DNA of 64,000 nucleotides. Origin: SSSZ01 sp016790965. Lineage in GTDB: Bacteria; Pseudomonadota; Gammaproteobacteria; Burkholderiales; Rhodocyclaceae. Of this stretch, positions 34,213 through 45,591 are shown piece after piece. Both the position numbers and the translations under genes were made by a program. The notes below the pieces were generated by a model that worked only from the letters and a program-made list of their open reading frames with translations, did no database searches and was not told the origin of the DNA. Every line of letters starts with the position of its first letter. Position 1 is the first letter of the stretch. The DNA lies in assembly GCA_016790965.1 (NCBI GenBank), contig JAEUNZ010000041.1:55612-119611 (forward strand), written 5' to 3'.

Positions 34213-35358
34213 ATGCCGGACCCGAATCTCAAATCGCTCTTCCTTCTGGATCCGAAGATCCATTTCCTCAACCACGGATCCTTCGGAGCCGTTCCACGGC
34301 CCGTCTTCGCCGCCTGGCGCCGCTGGCAGCGCCGTCTGGAAAGGCAGCCGGTGCGTTTTCTAGGCCGTGACCTCGAAGGGCTGCTGGCCGGGGTGCGCCA
34401 TCGTCTCGCCGCCGAGTTCGGGGCTGTGCCGGAGGATCTCCTCCTGGTACCCAACGTCACCTATGCCGTCAATCTCGTCGCCCGCTCCCTGGCGCTGGAC
34501 CCGGGTGACGAAGTATTGGCCAGCGACCAGGAGTACGGCGCCTGCGATCTCGTCTGGACCCGGGTATGCGCGGCTCAAGGAGCCCACTACCGCAGGCAGT
34601 CCCTTCCCTTCCTCGCCGCCGACGACGGCGCGCTGGCCGATGCCCTGTGGTCCGGGGTGACGCCCAGGACGCGCCTCATCTTTCTCAGTCTCATCACCTC
34701 GCCGACTGCCATCCGCTTGCCCGTGGAGGACATCTGCCGCCGGGCGCGGGCGAGCGGTATCGCGGTCCTGGTTGACGGCGCCCACGCCCCGGGGCAAATC
34801 CCTCTTCACCTGGACGCCCTTGGCGCCGACTACTTCACCGGCAATCTGCACAAATGGGCCCTGACGCCCCGCGGCGCTGCCTTCCTGCACGTTCGGCGCG
34901 ACAGACAGGAAGCGCTGCAGCCCCTGGTCGTCAGTTGGGGGGACGAGAACGGAACTTCGGCCAGCCTTGCGGCCCGCCTGCAATGGACGGGGACCGACGA
35001 CCCGAGCGCCCTGCTGGCGGTCCCTGCGGCCCTGGAATTTGCGTCCGACCATGACTGGGCGACGGTACGCAGGCAGTGCAGTCGCCTCCTGGCCGAGGTG
35101 CTGGAAGAAATCGACCGGTTCACCGGGCTCCCCACCCTTCACCGCTCTGGCGCCGAATTTCCGCTCCAGATGGGGTCGGCCCTGCTGCCGCCCGCCACCG
35201 ATACGGCGCTCCTCAAGAGACGCCTCTACGATGAGCACCGCGTCGAGGTGCCCATCATCGAATGGTCGAACCGGATCCTGTTGCGGGTTTCCGTCCAGGG
35301 CTATAACGACGGCGGAGACGCGCTGGCGCTCCTCGCAAGCCTGCGGGCGCTGCTCTGA
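34213..35358 (+). CDS. class V PLP aminotransferase (isopenicillin-N-epimerase-like)
   Basis: 381-aa fold-type I PLP enzyme. It begins like CefD relatives (IHFLNHGSFGAVPRPVFAAW), has NVTYAVNLVARSL, the PLP Asp-His region VLVDGAHAPGQIPL, and the Schiff-base lysine in YFTGNLHKWALTPRGAAFLH. The lack of the desulfurase Cys loop separates it from the two cysteine desulfurases at 46-48 kb. Substrate unknown; an epimerase or lyase is possible. It is divergent from the LPS genes, with a 275-bp gap where no other feature was recognised. Confidence 0.85.
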   Translation: MPDPNLKSLFLLDPKIHFLNHGSFGAVPRPVFAAWRRWQRRLERQPVRFLGRDLEGLLAGVRHRLAAEFGAVPEDLLLVPNVTYAVNLVARSLALDPGDEVLASDQEYGACDLVWTRVCAAQGAHYRRQSLPFLAADDGALADALWSGVTPRTRLIFLSLITSPTAIRLPVEDICRRARASGIAVLVDGAHAPGQIPLHLDALGADYFTGNLHKWALTPRGAAFLHVRRDRQEALQPLVVSWGDENGTSASLAARLQWTGTDDPSALLAVPAALEFASDHDWATVRRQCSRLLAEVLEEIDRFTGLPTLHRSGAEFPLQMGSALLPPATDTALLKRRLYDEHRVEVPIIEWSNRILLRVSVQGYNDGGDALALLASLRALL

Positions 35359-35377
35359 CGCCGCCCGGAAATCAGGT

Positions 35378-36616
35378 TCAGGGCCTCCGGCCGGCCACCA
35401 GGGGACACTCCCCCGCTTCCAGGGGCCGGAAGGCCACGTCACCCGGTATGGTCTTGAGGATGCGCAGATAGTCCCAAGCTTCGGAAATTTCGGCCGGCTT
35501 TTTCACCTGCAACAGATGAACGTCGTGCACCATGCGGCCATCGGGACGCAGGATACCCTTGCGAACGACCGCGTCCCTGATCGGAATTTCCCGCAGGCGG
35601 GCGACCACCGCGCTGCTTTCCGTCGTTCCCGCCGCCGCCACCGCCTTGAAATAGTGAGTCAAGGCCGAATAGACGCCGGCCTGCAGGTCGGTGGGCATGG
35701 CTCCGGTGCGTTCGTAAAAGCGGCGCGACCAGGCGCGGGATTCATCATCCCGGTTCCAGTAAAACGCATGGGTAAGCCGTAGTCCCTGGGCCAGTGGCGG
35801 CTGCATGACATGGACGTCGGTGAGGGTCGTGGCGACCGCTGCCAGGGCGATCTTGCCCCGGCTGACCCCTAGAAGATCGTAGGCCTGTCGCACCGAAGCG
35901 ATGAGGTCATTGCCGGCATTCACCAGGCCGATCACGTCGGCGCCGGACTGGGCCGCCTGACGCAGCTTGCCAAACAGATTGGGCTCGCCGAAGGCGTGGG
36001 TGACGCTCTCTAGAACCGTCCCGCCATTGCTCTGGATGATGGCGGTCAGGGACTGCTGCACATCGCGGCCGAACTGATTGTCGACCACGACGAGATACCA
36101 GCGCCGCGCACCCAGGCGGGTCAGTTCCCCGCCGATGACCTGATTAAAGGCGTAGCCGTCGTACATCCAATGGATGGCGTTGGCCGCACAGGCCTTGCCG
36201 GTGATGGCAGGCGTCATGACCCCGTTGTAGAAGGTCAACAAATCGCGATCCCGCAGGGTATCCTGCACTGCCAGGGCGGTGGGCGAACCCACCACATCGG
36301 CGATGACCCGTACCGTTCCGGCGTCGGCCCATTCCCGGGCGATGCGCGCCGCTGTGGCGGGGTCATTACCGTGGTCGGCAAAGACCACCCGGATCGGCCT
36401 CCCAAGGGCCATCCCCCCCACATCCTCGATGGCCAGGCGAGCGGCAGTTACGGACCCGGGCCCGGCCAGATGGAGGTAGCTCCCCTTCAGGTCGAGCAGT
36501 AGTCCCACCCCGATGGATTCATCCGCGGCGCGCGCCGAGCCCGCAACCACTTGCAGGTAGGCCATTGCCGCAAGTGCGAGAAGACGAAGACAGGGGCGCA
36601 GAGATTTTCCGTTCAT
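35378..36616 (-). CDS. branched-chain amino acid-type ABC substrate-binding protein
   Basis: 412-aa type I periplasmic binding protein (LivK/amide-binding class). Signal peptide about 1-30 (ends SARA). Domain features are IGVGLLLDLKGSYLHLAGPG, DHGNDPATAARIAREWAD, VVDNQFGRDVQQSLTAI and LLGVSRGKIALAAV. It lies divergent from the hybrid kinase at 36695, with 78 bp between. No transport genes are near, so it may serve that kinase as an extracytoplasmic sensor. Confidence 0.87.
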   Translation of the reverse strand: MNGKSLRPCLRLLALAAMAYLQVVAGSARAADESIGVGLLLDLKGSYLHLAGPGSVTAARLAIEDVGGMALGRPIRVVFADHGNDPATAARIAREWADAGTVRVIADVVGSPTALAVQDTLRDRDLLTFYNGVMTPAITGKACAANAIHWMYDGYAFNQVIGGELTRLGARRWYLVVVDNQFGRDVQQSLTAIIQSNGGTVLESVTHAFGEPNLFGKLRQAAQSGADVIGLVNAGNDLIASVRQAYDLLGVSRGKIALAAVATTLTDVHVMQPPLAQGLRLTHAFYWNRDDESRAWSRRFYERTGAMPTDLQAGVYSALTHYFKAVAAAGTTESSAVVARLREIPIRDAVVRKGILRPDGRMVHDVHLLQVKKPAEISEAWDYLRILKTIPGDVAFRPLEAGECPLVAGRRP

Positions 36617-36694
36617 TGATCCGGTCGGTGGTGACGGGACGTTTTTTATCTATTATGTGCGAACTTTGACATTGGGGTGTTAACAGCAGGGGCC

Positions 36695-39319
36695 ATGGTT
36701 TCCGGCAGACCTTTTCCCGTCCTTTTCCTGTGTGGCATCGCCGTCATCGGCGTGGCGCTCCTGGGCGCATTCGTCCATTACAACGGAATTCACAACCAGT
36801 TCCTCGCGGCCAATTTCGACAGCGTGCATGGTGCACGCACTCTGCTCAAGGCCCAGTCCTTCCTCAAGCAAGCCCAGGGCAAGCTGGAGCGGGCCAATCA
36901 GCCGGGAGGCGACACCGAAGCCTTGCTGCGCCAGGCCACCGACGCGCTCTTCCAGGCGGCCAGCTACGGTGCGGAAGGCAGCGACGATGCCCAGCACCGC
37001 CGCTCTGAACTGACCAGTCGTACGCGCATCGTCCATAAGCAGCTCGAACAGTTGCTCGTGTCCGGGTCCGGGCCGGCAATCGCTGCGAGCCTTCCCATCC
37101 TCATCGCCCAGGTGCGCAGTCTGGGTGAGGAGTTTGGTACGGCAGAACTCGAACACTGGAGCACGCTGTCTTCCCTGAATGCCGAACTGGCCGTGCGCAT
37201 GGAGCAGTTACGCCTCTTCATCGCCGCGACCATCATCGCCTTCATGGCCATCATGTTTTTCCTGGCCCGCTCGCTCCAGCGAACCCGCCGCGCGGAGGCG
37301 GCTTTGCTGACGGCCAAATCGGATACCGATGCGATTCAGCAGACCACCCTGGACGCGGCCACGGTCGGCATCATCTACGTGGATATGGCCGATGCCGCGC
37401 AGCCGCGAGTCGTGGCCGCCAATCGTCAGATGTCGGCCATGGTGCGCCAGTCCCAGGAACAGTTGATGGGCATGTCGCTTTCCCGGCTCTACGCGGACGT
37501 GGGGAGTTTTCAGACCGCAGCCGCGGAATTGCGGCGGATCCTATCCACCGAAGACGTCGTGCGCGGCGAGCACCTGATGCGCCGCGCCGACGGCAGCGTT
37601 TTCTGGTGCGCCCTGTCAGCCAAAGCCATCGATCCGGCCAACGCCGCCCGCGGTATCGTCTGCCTGCTGGAAGACGTCAGCGAGAAGAAGCGAGCCGAGG
37701 AGGAACTTGAAAACGCCAGGTTGGAAGCAGAAGGCGCCAACCGGGCCAAGAGTGAATTCCTGGCCAACATGAGCCACGAAATCCGCACCCCCTTCACCGG
37801 CGTTCTGGGCATGCTGGAACTCCTCCTGCAATCCCGCCTCCTGCCGGAACAGCGACGCCACGCTGAACTCGCCCACCGCAGCACCAAGAGCCTGCTGGCC
37901 ATCGTGGATGACATCCTCGACCTTTCGCGCATCGAGAACGGCAAGCTGGAACTGCGGCCGGTGACGACGGAGTTGCGCACCCTGGCCGAGAGCATCGTCC
38001 AGTTCCACGAGATCCAGGCGCAGACCAAGGGGCTGCGAGTCGAGCTCGACATCGACCCGGCCCTGGCCGATTTCGTGGTGGTGGACGGCCTGCGCCTGCG
38101 CCAGGTGCTCGACAATCTGATGGGCAATGCCCTGAAATTCACCGCCCAGGGCCGGGTCCAGCTTGCCGTGATCGCTGCGGAATCCGAGCCTGATCGGTGC
38201 CGCGTTCGCTTCACCGTTTCCGATACCGGAATCGGCATTGCGGTGGCTCAGCAGGCACGCATTTTCGAGAAATTCACCCAGGCCGACGGATCAACCGGCC
38301 GGGTTTATGGGGGGAGCGGCCTGGGGCTTGCCATTTCCCGCCAGTTGGTCGACCGCATGGGCGGTGAAATCGGCGTCAGCAGCGTCGAGGGCCAGGGCAG
38401 CCGCTTCTGGGTGGAACTCGACCTCCAGGTGGTGCCCGCCCCCCGCTACCGCGAGCCGGAGACCGGCGGCGTTCCTCCGATACAGCTCCCCGACGGCGTG
38501 ACCGTCCTGCTGGCCGATGACAGCGAGACCAACCGGGAGGTCCTTGCCGGCTTGCTCGAAGGGTTTGGAGCGCGGACGGTTCTCGCCGAAAACGGCGAGG
38601 AAGCGGTCCGCCTCGCCGCCTTGGAGAACCCCGACGTCATTCTCATGGATATCCAGATGCCCGGCCTGGACGGCTACGAGGCGACCCGCCTCATCCGGGC
38701 CGCGGAAGCCCCGGGCCGGCGCATCCCGATCATCGCGCTGACCGCCCACGCCATGGCAGGGGACCGGGAAAAGTGCATCGCCGCGGGTATGGACGATTAC
38801 CTTTCCAAGCCTGTGGCCCATGAAGCCCTGGCTGCCTCCATTGCCTTGCAACTGGCCTATGTTTCGCCCCAGGCCGTGCTGGGCGACCCCCCTGCACAAT
38901 CCACACCACAGAGATATCGGGGAAATGTCCTCTTGGCCGAGGACGACGAATCGATCCGCACCGCCTGCCGGGGCCTGCTCGAACACCTCGGCTGCCGGGT
39001 GCTTGCAGTGGGCGACGGCGCCGAAGCCCTGGCCCTGTTCGGGTCCGAAGATCTCGATCTCATCCTTCTCGACTGCCGCATGCCCGGCCTGAGCGGCCAG
39101 GAAACTGCCCGCCTGTGGCGCCAGCGGGAATTGGAAGAAAAGCGCATGCCGACCGCCATCATTGCCCTCACCGCCCTGGCTTCCGATGAGGATCGTGCCC
39201 GGTGCCTTGCGGCTGGCATGAATGACACCCTGCCCAAACCCTTCAACCAGGCGGCTCTCGAGCGCTTGCTCGACGCCTGGCTGGGGGCAGAAGTCCCAAG
39301 GGACGGCAAGACAGGGTAA
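36695..39319 (+). CDS. hybrid sensor histidine kinase with two receiver domains
   Basis: 874-aa kinase. Transmembrane helices at about 7-28 and 178-198 bracket a helical periplasmic domain. A PAS domain (about 215-330), HisKA with MSHEIRTPFTGVLGML near residue 360, HATPase (NLMGNALKFT, GSGLGLAIS), and receivers REC1 (MDIQMPGLDGYEATRLI, Asp near 651) and REC2 (LDCRMPGLSGQETARLW, Asp near 792) follow. There is no Hpt domain, so a separate phosphotransfer protein is implied. ATG 36695 is chosen over GTG 36677; neither has a strong ribosome site. Confidence 0.9.
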   Translation: MVSGRPFPVLFLCGIAVIGVALLGAFVHYNGIHNQFLAANFDSVHGARTLLKAQSFLKQAQGKLERANQPGGDTEALLRQATDALFQAASYGAEGSDDAQHRRSELTSRTRIVHKQLEQLLVSGSGPAIAASLPILIAQVRSLGEEFGTAELEHWSTLSSLNAELAVRMEQLRLFIAATIIAFMAIMFFLARSLQRTRRAEAALLTAKSDTDAIQQTTLDAATVGIIYVDMADAAQPRVVAANRQMSAMVRQSQEQLMGMSLSRLYADVGSFQTAAAELRRILSTEDVVRGEHLMRRADGSVFWCALSAKAIDPANAARGIVCLLEDVSEKKRAEEELENARLEAEGANRAKSEFLANMSHEIRTPFTGVLGMLELLLQSRLLPEQRRHAELAHRSTKSLLAIVDDILDLSRIENGKLELRPVTTELRTLAESIVQFHEIQAQTKGLRVELDIDPALADFVVVDGLRLRQVLDNLMGNALKFTAQGRVQLAVIAAESEPDRCRVRFTVSDTGIGIAVAQQARIFEKFTQADGSTGRVYGGSGLGLAISRQLVDRMGGEIGVSSVEGQGSRFWVELDLQVVPAPRYREPETGGVPPIQLPDGVTVLLADDSETNREVLAGLLEGFGARTVLAENGEEAVRLAALENPDVILMDIQMPGLDGYEATRLIRAAEAPGRRIPIIALTAHAMAGDREKCIAAGMDDYLSKPVAHEALAASIALQLAYVSPQAVLGDPPAQSTPQRYRGNVLLAEDDESIRTACRGLLEHLGCRVLAVGDGAEALALFGSEDLDLILLDCRMPGLSGQETARLWRQRELEEKRMPTAIIALTALASDEDRARCLAAGMNDTLPKPFNQAALERLLDAWLGAEVPRDGKTG

Positions 39320-39373
39320 ACTCGCAGCTTTCCGCGACCGGGGCGCCAGCGCCCTTCCGAACGAGAACATGCC

Positions 39374-40450
39374 ATGACCACCCCCAATCTCGAAAACGTC
39401 AACGTCAGCGCCTTCGACGCCATGCCCAGCCCGGAGGAATTGCACGCTCGCCTCCCCTTGTCCGCCCAGGCAGGAAAGACTGTCAACCAGGGTCGCGACA
39501 TCCTACGTCGTATCCTGGAACGCAAGGATCATCGTCTTTTCGTCGTCGTCGGCCCCTGCTCGATCCACGATCCCAAGGCTGGTCTCGACTATGCCCGCCG
39601 CCTGCGCGACCTGACCGCCGAGATTGGCGACACCCTCTATCCGGTGATGCGGGTCTATTTTGAGAAACCCCGTACTACGGTGGGCTGGAAGGGCTACATC
39701 AACGATCCTTTCATGGACGATTCCTTCCGCGTAGACGTGGGCATGGAAAAGGCCCGCGAGTTTCTCCTGGCCGTCAACGAACTCGGGCTTCCCACCGGCA
39801 CCGAAGCCCTGGATCCCATCTCGCCCCAGTACTACGGTGACCTGATCGCCTGGACCGCCATCGGCGCCCGCACCACCGAATCTCAGACCCACCGCGAAAT
39901 GTCCTCCGGCCTCTCCACTCCAGTGGGCTTCAAGAACGGCACCAGCGGCGATCTCGCCGTGGCGGTGAATGCCATTCTGTCCGCCTCCAAACCCCACTCC
40001 TTCCTGGGCATCAACGGCCAGGGCCGCGTGGCCATCGTCCGCACCAGCGGCAATCGCCACGGTCATGTGGTGCTGCGTGGGGGTGATGCCCGCCCCAATT
40101 ACGATACGGTGTCCGTCTCCATGGCCGAGCAGGCCCTGGTCAAGGCCAAGCTGCCGGCCAACATCGTGGTGGATTGCTCCCATGCCAACAGCAGCAAGAA
40201 GCCGGAACTGCAACCCCTGGTGATGGCCGACGTGGTCAATCAGATCCGCCTGGGCAACAAGTCCCTGGTCGGCGTCATGATCGAGTCCAATATCGAGGCC
40301 GGCAATCAGTCGATTCCCGCCGATCTCAGCCAATTGCGCTACGGCTGTTCGGTCACCGACGCCTGCGTCGACTGGGCCACCACCGAGAAGATGCTGCGCG
40401 ACGCGGCGATCATGCTGCGCGACGTGCTGCCCGAGCGCCTGCCCTCCTGA
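39374..40450 (+). CDS. aroG: 3-deoxy-7-phosphoheptulonate synthase (DAHP synthase, AroG type)
   Basis: 358-aa class I-alpha DAHP synthase, first enzyme of the shikimate pathway, condensing PEP and erythrose 4-phosphate. Diagnostic segments are VVVGPCSIHDPKAGLDYA (metal-binding Cys), YFEKPRTTVGWKGYINDP, GARTTESQTHREMSSGLS, PVGFKNGTSGD and VDCSHANSSKK. The N-terminal extension suggests allosteric control by an aromatic amino acid, though which one cannot be read. Four bases separate it from the DUF1015 gene. Confidence 0.95.
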   Translation: MTTPNLENVNVSAFDAMPSPEELHARLPLSAQAGKTVNQGRDILRRILERKDHRLFVVVGPCSIHDPKAGLDYARRLRDLTAEIGDTLYPVMRVYFEKPRTTVGWKGYINDPFMDDSFRVDVGMEKAREFLLAVNELGLPTGTEALDPISPQYYGDLIAWTAIGARTTESQTHREMSSGLSTPVGFKNGTSGDLAVAVNAILSASKPHSFLGINGQGRVAIVRTSGNRHGHVVLRGGDARPNYDTVSVSMAEQALVKAKLPANIVVDCSHANSSKKPELQPLVMADVVNQIRLGNKSLVGVMIESNIEAGNQSIPADLSQLRYGCSVTDACVDWATTEKMLRDAAIMLRDVLPERLPS

Positions 40451-40454
40451 TCCC

Positions 40455-41684
40455 ATGCCCCTGATTCGCCCCTTTGCCGCCCTGCGGCCGGCCCCCGGCC
40501 GCGCCGCCGACGTGGCCGCCCCGCCCTACGACGTTCTCTCCTGCGACGAGGCCCGCCAGCGGGCCGCGGGCAGGCCTTTCAGCTTTCTGCACATTTCCAA
40601 GGCCGAAATCGATCTGCCACCGGAAACCGACCCCTACGCGCCAGAGGTTTATGCGCGGTCCGCCGCCAATCTGGCGAACCTGATCGGCAATGGCGTCCTC
40701 CTGCGCGACGCCACACCCCGTTACTACGCCTACCGGCTGACCATGGGAGGCCACGTCCAGACGGGACTGGTCGCCGCCGCCTCGGTGGCGGATTACGACA
40801 GCAATCGCATTCGCCGCCATGAATTCACTCGGCCGGACAAGGAAGACGACCGGGTACGCCAGATCGAGGCCCTGAACGCCCAGACCGGCCCGGTATTGCT
40901 CGCCTACCCGGAGTGCCCGGCGGCCGACGCCGCCATCGCTGCCGCCACTGCGGGCGAGCCGCTTGCCGACGTGATGGCGGATGGCGTGCGCCATACCACC
41001 TGGGCCATCGACGACCCAAGCGCCATCGCCAGCATCAGCACCGCCATCGACGCCCTGCCGGGCCTCTACATCGCCGACGGACACCACCGTTCGGCGGCGG
41101 CTTCCCGCGTCGCCGCGGCGCGCCGTCAAGGCGGCGCGCCGGCGGGTCCGGCCGAGGCTTTCCTGGCGGTCATGTTCCCCGCCCACGAAATGCGCATCAT
41201 GGACTACAACCGGGTCGTGCGGGATCTCAATGGCCTCTCGCCGGACGTCTTCCTCGCCCGCGTGGGAGAGACCTTCGCCATCGAGCCGGCGCCCGCCGCC
41301 TTCTCCCCAGAGATGCCGGGAACTTTCGCCCTCTACCTCGCCGGGCGCTGGTACCGTTTGCGTCTCGATCCCTCCCGCATTCCGGCCCATGATCCGGTGG
41401 CACGGCTCGACGTCAGCCTGCTGTCGGACTACCTGCTGGGCCCCGTCCTGGGAATCGCGGACCTGCGCCGCGACAAGCGCATCGACTTCGTCGGCGGTAT
41501 TCGGGGGCTGAGTGAACTGGAGCGCCGCGTAGACAGCGGCGAGATGGCCGTCGCCTTCGCGCTCCACCCGACGCGCATGGCCGATCTCATGGCCGTGGCC
41601 GACGCCGGCGAAGTGATGCCGCCAAAATCCACCTGGTTCGAGCCAAAGCTCGCCGACGGACTGCTCTCCCACGTCCTGGATTGA
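40455..41684 (+). CDS. DUF1015 family protein
   Basis: 409-aa protein of the DUF1015 family, function not established. It opens LIRPFAALRPAPGRAADVAA with APPYDVL, the usual family start, and contains FLHISKAEIDLPPETDPY, RHEFTRPDKEDDRV and YIADGHHRSAAA, a ParB/Srx-like GHHR motif. The ending KSTWFEPKLADGLL is also characteristic. It lies downstream of aroG with a 4-bp gap, suggesting co-transcription, and converges on the isc operon. Confidence 0.88.
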   Translation: MPLIRPFAALRPAPGRAADVAAPPYDVLSCDEARQRAAGRPFSFLHISKAEIDLPPETDPYAPEVYARSAANLANLIGNGVLLRDATPRYYAYRLTMGGHVQTGLVAAASVADYDSNRIRRHEFTRPDKEDDRVRQIEALNAQTGPVLLAYPECPAADAAIAAATAGEPLADVMADGVRHTTWAIDDPSAIASISTAIDALPGLYIADGHHRSAAASRVAAARRQGGAPAGPAEAFLAVMFPAHEMRIMDYNRVVRDLNGLSPDVFLARVGETFAIEPAPAAFSPEMPGTFALYLAGRWYRLRLDPSRIPAHDPVARLDVSLLSDYLLGPVLGIADLRRDKRIDFVGGIRGLSELERRVDSGEMAVAFALHPTRMADLMAVADAGEVMPPKSTWFEPKLADGLLSHVLD

Positions 41685-41690
41685 CGGCAT

Positions 41691-41712
41691 GCGGGGACAC
41701 ACTCGACCCCGC
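41691..41712. terminator. possible bidirectional hairpin between DUF1015 and DUF2237 genes
   Basis: GCGGGG (41691-41696) and CCCCGC (41707-41712) form a 6-bp GC stem with a 10-base loop in the 43-bp space between two convergent genes. No T-tract follows on either side, so intrinsic termination is only a possibility. Confidence 0.3.
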
Positions 41713-41727
41713 CTGCCCCAGAGTCCC

Positions 41728-42123
41728 CTACTGCAGGTCGTTGGCGTAGCGCCGGAGGTCATCCAGCGCGATGATCTCCAGCGCCGCCTGATTGGTGGCC
41801 GTCAGCACCACCCGGGGCGCCTTGCCGGCCCGGAAAGCCTCCAGCCAGCGAGCGGCGCATAGGCACCAGCGATCCCCGGGATTCAGCCCGGGAAAACCGA
41901 ACTCGGGACGCGGCGTGGACAGATCGTTGCCCCGTTGCCGCGAAAATTCGAGGAAATCGGCACTGGCGACGATGCACACCGTGTGGCTGCCCAGGTCTTC
42001 CGGCCCCGTATTGCAACACCCGTCCCGGTAAAATCCGGTGCGTGGCCGCTCGCTACAGGGCATCAGCGGGCCGCCGAGCACGTTGAGCTGGCCGCCTCGG
42101 CCGGGCCAATCGCGGGGTTTCAC
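41728..42123 (-). CDS. DUF2237 family protein
   Basis: 131-aa DUF2237 protein of unknown function. Family features are NVLGGPLMPCSERPRTGFYR, DGCCNTGPEDLGSHTVC, PGLNPGDRWCLCAARWLEA and VVLTATNQAAL; several conserved Cys may bind metal. The start is GTG at 42123, overlapping the iscX stop (GTGA), so it is the last gene of the isc operon; upstream codons to 42177 lie within iscX. Confidence 0.82.
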   Translation of the reverse strand: MKPRDWPGRGGQLNVLGGPLMPCSERPRTGFYRDGCCNTGPEDLGSHTVCIVASADFLEFSRQRGNDLSTPRPEFGFPGLNPGDRWCLCAARWLEAFRAGKAPRVVLTATNQAALEIIALDDLRRYANDLQ

Positions 42124-42314
42124 GCGACCTCGTCGATCCAGGCCTGCTGAATGGCTTCGAGGATTTTTTCGCCGCAATGCTTGGGATCATCGTCGAAACC
42201 CGGCAGCGCCATGACCCAATCCCGCAGGTCCACGAAGTTGACCTTGAGCGGGCTCTTGTCCGGATAGGCCTCGGAAAGCTCGATGGCGATGTCGTTGATG
42301 TCGGTCCATTTCAT
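42120..42314 (-). CDS. iscX: Fe-S assembly protein IscX
   Basis: 64-aa acidic protein of the IscX (YfhJ) family that binds IscS and iron and modulates cluster assembly. The sequence MKWTDINDIAIELSEAYPD and LRDWVMALPGFDDDPKHCGE are textbook. It overlaps the fdx stop by 4 bp and the DUF2237 start by 4 bp. Confidence 0.95.
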   Translation of the reverse strand: MKWTDINDIAIELSEAYPDKSPLKVNFVDLRDWVMALPGFDDDPKHCGEKILEAIQQAWIDEVA

Positions 42315-42651
42315 TTGCGATGCCCCTCCTTCGCCATATTGATGCTGTACTTCGGGATCTCGACCACCAGCGATGTGGCACCGACGGCCGCCTGGCAGCC
42401 CAGGCGGGAGTTCGGTTCCAGACCCCAGGCCTTGTCCAGGAGATCCTCCTCCTCATCCTCGGCGGGTTCCAAGGAATTGAAGCCCTCGCGCACGATGACG
42501 TGGCAGGTGGTGCAGGCACAGGACATTTCGCAGGCGTGCTCAAGCTCGATGTCGTTCTCCAGGAGGTTCTGGCAAATGGACTTGCCGGGCTCCGCCTCGA
42601 TCACGGCCCCGTCCGGACACAACTCCACATGGGGCAGTACGACGATCTGGG

Positions 42652-42655
<4 letters not shown>
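42311..42655 (-). CDS. fdx: ISC-type [2Fe-2S] ferredoxin
   Basis: 114-aa adrenodoxin-type ferredoxin that supplies electrons for cluster assembly on IscU. The cluster ligands are CEMSCACTTC (three Cys) plus Cys in RLGCQAAV. GFNSLEPAEDEEEDLLDKAW is the typical acidic partner-binding stretch. Start overlaps the hscA stop by 4 bp. Confidence 0.96.
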
Positions 42656-44532
<1,877 letters not shown>

Positions 44533-44534
44533 GG

Positions 44535-45062
44535 CTATTCTTCCAGCGACGCCAGGGCGTCGTCGATTTCGTGCAACAGTTTTTCCAGAAACATCAGGCG
44601 GCGCACGGCCTCGCTGGCACCGTCCAGATCGCCCGCCTCGTCCAGGAGGTGGCCGAGTTCGTCATAGCGGCCGGCGATGTCCGCCCGCAACCGGTGGTGC
44701 AGATGCTCCAGTTCGTGGTGCTCCCGCGCGCCCCTGGCTTCGGCAACGGCCTCCCGCCACTCCATCTGCTGCATGAGAAACTCGGGCGCCATGGCGGTAT
44801 TGTTCTCGGCCTGGACGTCATGGCCCGCGAGATGAAGCAGATATTTGGCTCGCTCCAAAGGCTTCTTCAAAGTCTGGTACGCCTCGTTCGCCTGCGTCGC
44901 CCACTGCATGGAGAGGCGTCGCTCCGCATCGCCTGACTGGGCGAAACGATCGGGGTGCACCCTCCCCTGGATTTCGCGATAGCGGACGTCCAGATCTGAG
45001 AGGTCAAGCCGGAAGGCCCGCGGGAGTTGAAACAGGGAGAAGAAGTCGGCGGTGAGATCCAA
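44535..45062 (-). CDS. hscB: Fe-S assembly co-chaperone HscB
   Basis: 175-aa J-domain co-chaperone for HscA. The N-terminal J domain (DFFSLFQLPRAFRLDLSDL) carries the HPD motif in RVHPDRFAQSGD; the C-terminal three-helix bundle binding IscU includes LMQQMEWREAVAEAR. Same strand and order as in E. coli, but 203 bp separate it from iscA. Confidence 0.94.
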   Translation of the reverse strand: MDLTADFFSLFQLPRAFRLDLSDLDVRYREIQGRVHPDRFAQSGDAERRLSMQWATQANEAYQTLKKPLERAKYLLHLAGHDVQAENNTAMAPEFLMQQMEWREAVAEARGAREHHELEHLHHRLRADIAGRYDELGHLLDEAGDLDGASEAVRRLMFLEKLLHEIDDALASLEE

Positions 45063-45265
45063 GGTTTTTCGGTGCCTACAGATTGCGATAACTTAAAAGC
45101 GAAGTCGGGGTCAGGCCGAAATCCCTTTCAACTGAGCCCTTCCGCCCTGGGCCCTGTTGAAGCACCAAGGTTTCGACAGGCCCGATTTGAGCCACCGAAG
45201 GGCTCGGCCCGAAGAAAACTCACCGGACGGAATTGGCGCCCGACGACACCCCGCCTTGCCGGGCC
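45063..45265. other. 203-bp repeat-like insert between iscA and hscB
   Basis: No ORF of note. The stretch TTCAACTGAGCCC (from about 45128) pairs imperfectly with GGGCCCTGTTGAA about 15 bases on, and TTTCGACAGGC resembles the TTCGACAGGC at about 12451. It looks like a decayed intergenic repeat interrupting an otherwise tightly packed operon. A hairpin here could lower expression of the downstream chaperone genes. Confidence 0.5.
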
Positions 45266-45589
45266 CTATACATTGAACGATTCGCCGCAGCCGCACTGAT
45301 CCTTGACATTCGGGTTATTGAACTTGAATCCTTCGTTCAGCCCCTCGCGGGTGTAGTCAAGCTCCATTCCGTCGAGATAGGGCAGACTCTTGGGATCGAC
45401 GAAAACTTTGACCCCTTTGCTCTCGAAAATGAGATCGTCGCCAGCGCTCTCATCCACGAACTCAAGCTTGTACGCCATCCCGGAACATCCGCTGGTGCGC
45501 ACCCCCAAGCGCAAACCGATACCCTTTCCCCGCTTATTCAGATAGTCGGCAACATGCTTCGCCGCCTTGTCGCTCAAGGTGATGGCCAT
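45266..45589 (-). CDS. iscA: A-type Fe-S carrier IscA
   Basis: 107-aa A-type scaffold/iron carrier. The three conserved Cys are present: VRTSGCSGMAYKLEF and the C-terminal DQCGCGESFNV. Length is normal (107 aa in E. coli). Two bases downstream of iscU, same strand. Confidence 0.96.
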   Translation of the reverse strand: MAITLSDKAAKHVADYLNKRGKGIGLRLGVRTSGCSGMAYKLEFVDESAGDDLIFESKGVKVFVDPKSLPYLDGMELDYTREGLNEGFKFNNPNVKDQCGCGESFNV

Positions 45590-45591
45590 GT

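Noticed and set aside
34213..35358. A third cysteine desulfurase.
   Set aside because: Lacks the active-site Cys loop; the N-terminus and PLP region fit isopenicillin-N-epimerase-like enzymes better.
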